Assembly: GCF_002286735.1 (NCBI RefSeq)
Contig: NZ_NRTA01000005.1
Location: 62,001-126,000 of the forward strand
Direction of reading: 5' to 3'
From: Leptolyngbya sp. BC1307
GTDB taxonomy: Bacteria > Cyanobacteriota > Cyanobacteriia > Phormidesmidales > Phormidesmidaceae
DNA: 64,000 nt
Notes under the pieces: model-generated
Databases searched by the model: none
What the model saw: only the letters and a program-made list of their open reading frames with translations
What the model was told of the DNA's origin: nothing
Translations under genes and position numbers: made by a program
Shown: positions 62,322-64,000 of the stretch, in pieces
Layout: each line of letters opens with the position of its first letter
Numbering within the stretch: position 1 is the first letter of the stretch

Positions 62322-62513
62322 GATAATCTTTCTCCCATAGGAGTAATACTACAACTATGATGCTACGTCGTAATATCTGAACAGGACTCTATCAAAGGAT
62401 ATTTTTTCTCGCATCGTAGGTTATGTCTATGAAGGTTATAATGCTATCGACTACAGTTGTCTGTCACCCGGTTGTCTGCCTGCTCTAAAAGGGTTTGCTT
62501 ATGCCTCGAAAAC

Positions 62514-63689
62514 ATGCCCAAAAAAGAGAGTAGCTCGCAGCCAGCGCCTAAACGGCCAGCGCCCACAGGGGATGATCGGCCAGTGGCCCGGCGGCTGCCG
62601 ATCTTAGCGCTATTACGTCATTACCTACCGCAGCACATTCACCGTCCAATCGTTCGCACGGCTCGCAAGGCCAACCGAGTATGGGCGGTAAACAGCGGTG
62701 ATTGGCACTGGATGGCGAACAATCCGGTTCCTCTCAAAAGCCTGAATCGCAATTTGTGGCGCAACGCTGAGCCATCTTTTAACTACTACATCATGCTGTT
62801 TCTCTCCGGGATGATTTCTGCCCTGGGACTGCTGGCTGGCAGCACGGCGGCGATTATCGGGGCGATGATCGTCGCGCCGCTGATGGGGCCAATCACGGGC
62901 ATGGCTTTTGCCATTACTATGGGCAACCGCCGGTTGCTGAAGCGATCTGGGCTATCGGTGGCAACCGGCGCGGCGATGACGGTGCTGACGGCCTACCTTA
63001 TCTGTGTGGTGGTGGGGCTCAATACGCTAAATCCAGAAATTTTAGAACGGACAAGGCCAACTTTGATCGATCTGGCGATTGGCCTGGCAGCGGGGGCAGC
63101 GGGGGCTTTTGCAACCACCCGGCGGGATGTGGCCAGTGCGCTATCGGGGGTGGCGATCGCCGTAGCGCTAGTGCCGCCGCTGAGTGTGATTGGCATCGGC
63201 CTAGCCTTGGGCTCGCGCGATGTCGTCATCGGCTCGACGCTGCTGTTTTTGACCAACCTTTCTGGCATCATCCTCAGCGGCGGCCTGATTTTTGTCTGGC
63301 AAGACTATGGCACCATGAAAAGAGCCCGGCGAGGACTGCTGGCCTCGACGCTGATGATTACGCTTTTGGGCATTCCGCTGGGGCTGGCGCTGCGAGATTT
63401 GGTGATAGAAGAGCGGGCACGAACGTCGGTAGGGAGTATTATTCGGCAGGAGAACGATATTTTTAGAGAGACTGACATTCGCAGGCTGCAGGTAAACTCG
63501 CGCGGAAAATCCCTGATGGTGACGCTCGAAGTGGCCGCGCCCGCAGGCTCAATCTCGGCAGCGGATGTGGATAGCGTCCATCGTTTTTTAGAAGATAAGC
63601 TAAAGCGCCCGGTAAACCTGGCCGTGAGCGTTTTTCCGGTGGAAGCGTTTTCAATTGACCAAACGGCGCAGACTGCTGAGGCTGAATAG
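62514..63689 (+). CDS. DUF389-family multi-pass membrane protein
   Basis: About 391 residues from the ATG at 62514; the frame is open to a TTG at 62457 but the added residues are not typical. After a 90-residue polar N-terminus, the DUF389 core shows the paired hydrophobic segments LSGMISALGLLAGSTAAIIGAMIVAPLMGPI, with GLLAGSTAAIIGAMI very characteristic. Three to four more spans follow, including IAVALVPPLSVIGIGLALG. A cytoplasmic C-terminal region closes it. The family is widespread and of unknown function, possibly transport. It stands alone on the plus strand. Confidence 0.88.
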   Translation: MPKKESSSQPAPKRPAPTGDDRPVARRLPILALLRHYLPQHIHRPIVRTARKANRVWAVNSGDWHWMANNPVPLKSLNRNLWRNAEPSFNYYIMLFLSGMISALGLLAGSTAAIIGAMIVAPLMGPITGMAFAITMGNRRLLKRSGLSVATGAAMTVLTAYLICVVVGLNTLNPEILERTRPTLIDLAIGLAAGAAGAFATTRRDVASALSGVAIAVALVPPLSVIGIGLALGSRDVVIGSTLLFLTNLSGIILSGGLIFVWQDYGTMKRARRGLLASTLMITLLGIPLGLALRDLVIEERARTSVGSIIRQENDIFRETDIRRLQVNSRGKSLMVTLEVAAPAGSISAADVDSVHRFLEDKLKRPVNLAVSVFPVEAFSIDQTAQTAEAE

Positions 63690-63715
63690 CCGCTAGCGTC
63701 TCTGTCTGAGATCGC

Positions 63716-64000
63716 CTACCGGCTCACTTTAGGCAGAGACAGGGTAAAGGTGCTGCCCTTTCCAACTTCAGACTCTAGCGTCAGCGTACCCTCGTGCATT
63801 TCTGCAATTCGCTTAGACAGGTGTAGCCCCAAGCCGCTGCCAGCCCGCATGTGGTCGCCCTGGTAAAACCAGTCAAAAATTTGGCTTTGCGCCTCCGGGT
63901 CAATACCGGCACCCGTGTCTTTAACCGCGATGTGAATAGCCTCGGGCGATCGCACTGCTTCAGTAGGCTCATGGCTAACCGACAGCAGCACCGATATGCT
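63716..64000 (-). CDS. Sensor histidine kinase, C-terminal part (cut by window edge)
   Basis: Only the end of the gene is in the window; the reading frame stays open to base 64000. It encodes the HATPase_c domain: IAVKDTGAGIDPEAQSQIFDWFYQG (N/G1 box), then GSGLGLHLSKRIAEMHEGTLTLESEVGKGSTFTLSLP (G2 box and end). The kinase would phosphorylate a conserved His in the missing part. No response regulator follows downstream on this strand within the window. Confidence 0.88.
   Translation of the reverse strand, partial: SISVLLSVSHEPTEAVRSPEAIHIAVKDTGAGIDPEAQSQIFDWFYQGDHMRAGSGLGLHLSKRIAEMHEGTLTLESEVGKGSTFTLSLPKVSR

Overview
The window is a stretch of cyanobacterial chromosome. HIP1 octamers (GCGATCGC) are scattered through most of it. 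It carries a methyltransferase very like the plastoquinone/tocopherol enzyme of cyanobacteria, a cyanobacterial-type glutamate-cysteine ligase, a probable Psb35-like photosystem II assembly protein, an AMIN-domain protein and a phosphoketolase/acetate kinase operon. The genus cannot be fixed by eye; the moderately high GC and gene content fit a Leptolyngbya/Synechococcales-type cyanobacterium.

Layout. 1-2.6 kb: beta-carbonic anhydrase, a small zinc-type hypothetical and the quinol methyltransferase. 2.7-4.3 kb: an AT-rich two-gene cassette of a DUF262 protein and a HEPN-type protein. 4.5-10.2 kb: an NRAMP-like transporter, a membrane protein, argS, mug, a Uma2 nuclease and def. 10.25-10.8 kb: a frameshifted pseudogene. 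11.06-15.5 kb: an AT-rich, tightly coupled operon of a beta-class DNA methyltransferase, a HerA/DUF87 ATPase and a NurA-like nuclease. This is the best candidate for a little-described defence system. 15.5-17.75 kb: gene debris, a DUF6883/DUF4926 pair and a small conserved ORF.

17.75-25.4 kb: an SH3-repeat M15 peptidase, recG, a large acidic protein, tsf and rpsB. 25.5-29 kb: an XdhC-family remnant and two alpha/beta hydrolases. 29.2-33.5 kb: the phosphoketolase - histidine phosphatase - acetate kinase operon, which makes acetyl-phosphate and then acetate plus ATP. 33.6-40.4 kb: an exported protein, benE, a damaged araC-type regulator, the lptA-lptB-lptF/G lipopolysaccharide export operon and a DUF309 protein. 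40.6-46.5 kb: glmM behind four 13-bp tandem repeats, an SGNH hydrolase, an ABC-2 permease, an AMIN-domain protein, a 31-residue membrane ORF, a thioredoxin-fold protein and a ribbon-helix-helix protein. 46.5-50.4 kb: dnaK with a very long repetitive tail, followed by dnaJ. 50.6-55.9 kb: tRNA-Leu(UAG), gshA, trmL, a LysM/M23 peptidase behind a long leader, and a tRNA with a CAU anticodon. 56-59 kb: a short-chain dehydrogenase, a frameshifted cytochrome P450 and a decayed sensor kinase/response regulator. 59.2-64 kb: a stress and thylakoid cluster (Dps, a ChaB-domain protein, a Psb35-like protein, an acidic small protein, two CsbD proteins), a DUF389 membrane protein and the end of a sensor histidine kinase cut by the window edge.

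The accessory density between 2.7 and 17.7 kb, with AT-rich cassettes lacking HIP1 sites set between housekeeping genes, suggests a defence/acquisition hotspot. Several genes are visibly decaying (10.25 kb ORF, XdhC, AraC, P450, sensor kinase). All calls rest on reading the sequence and on memory of families; no database search was run.
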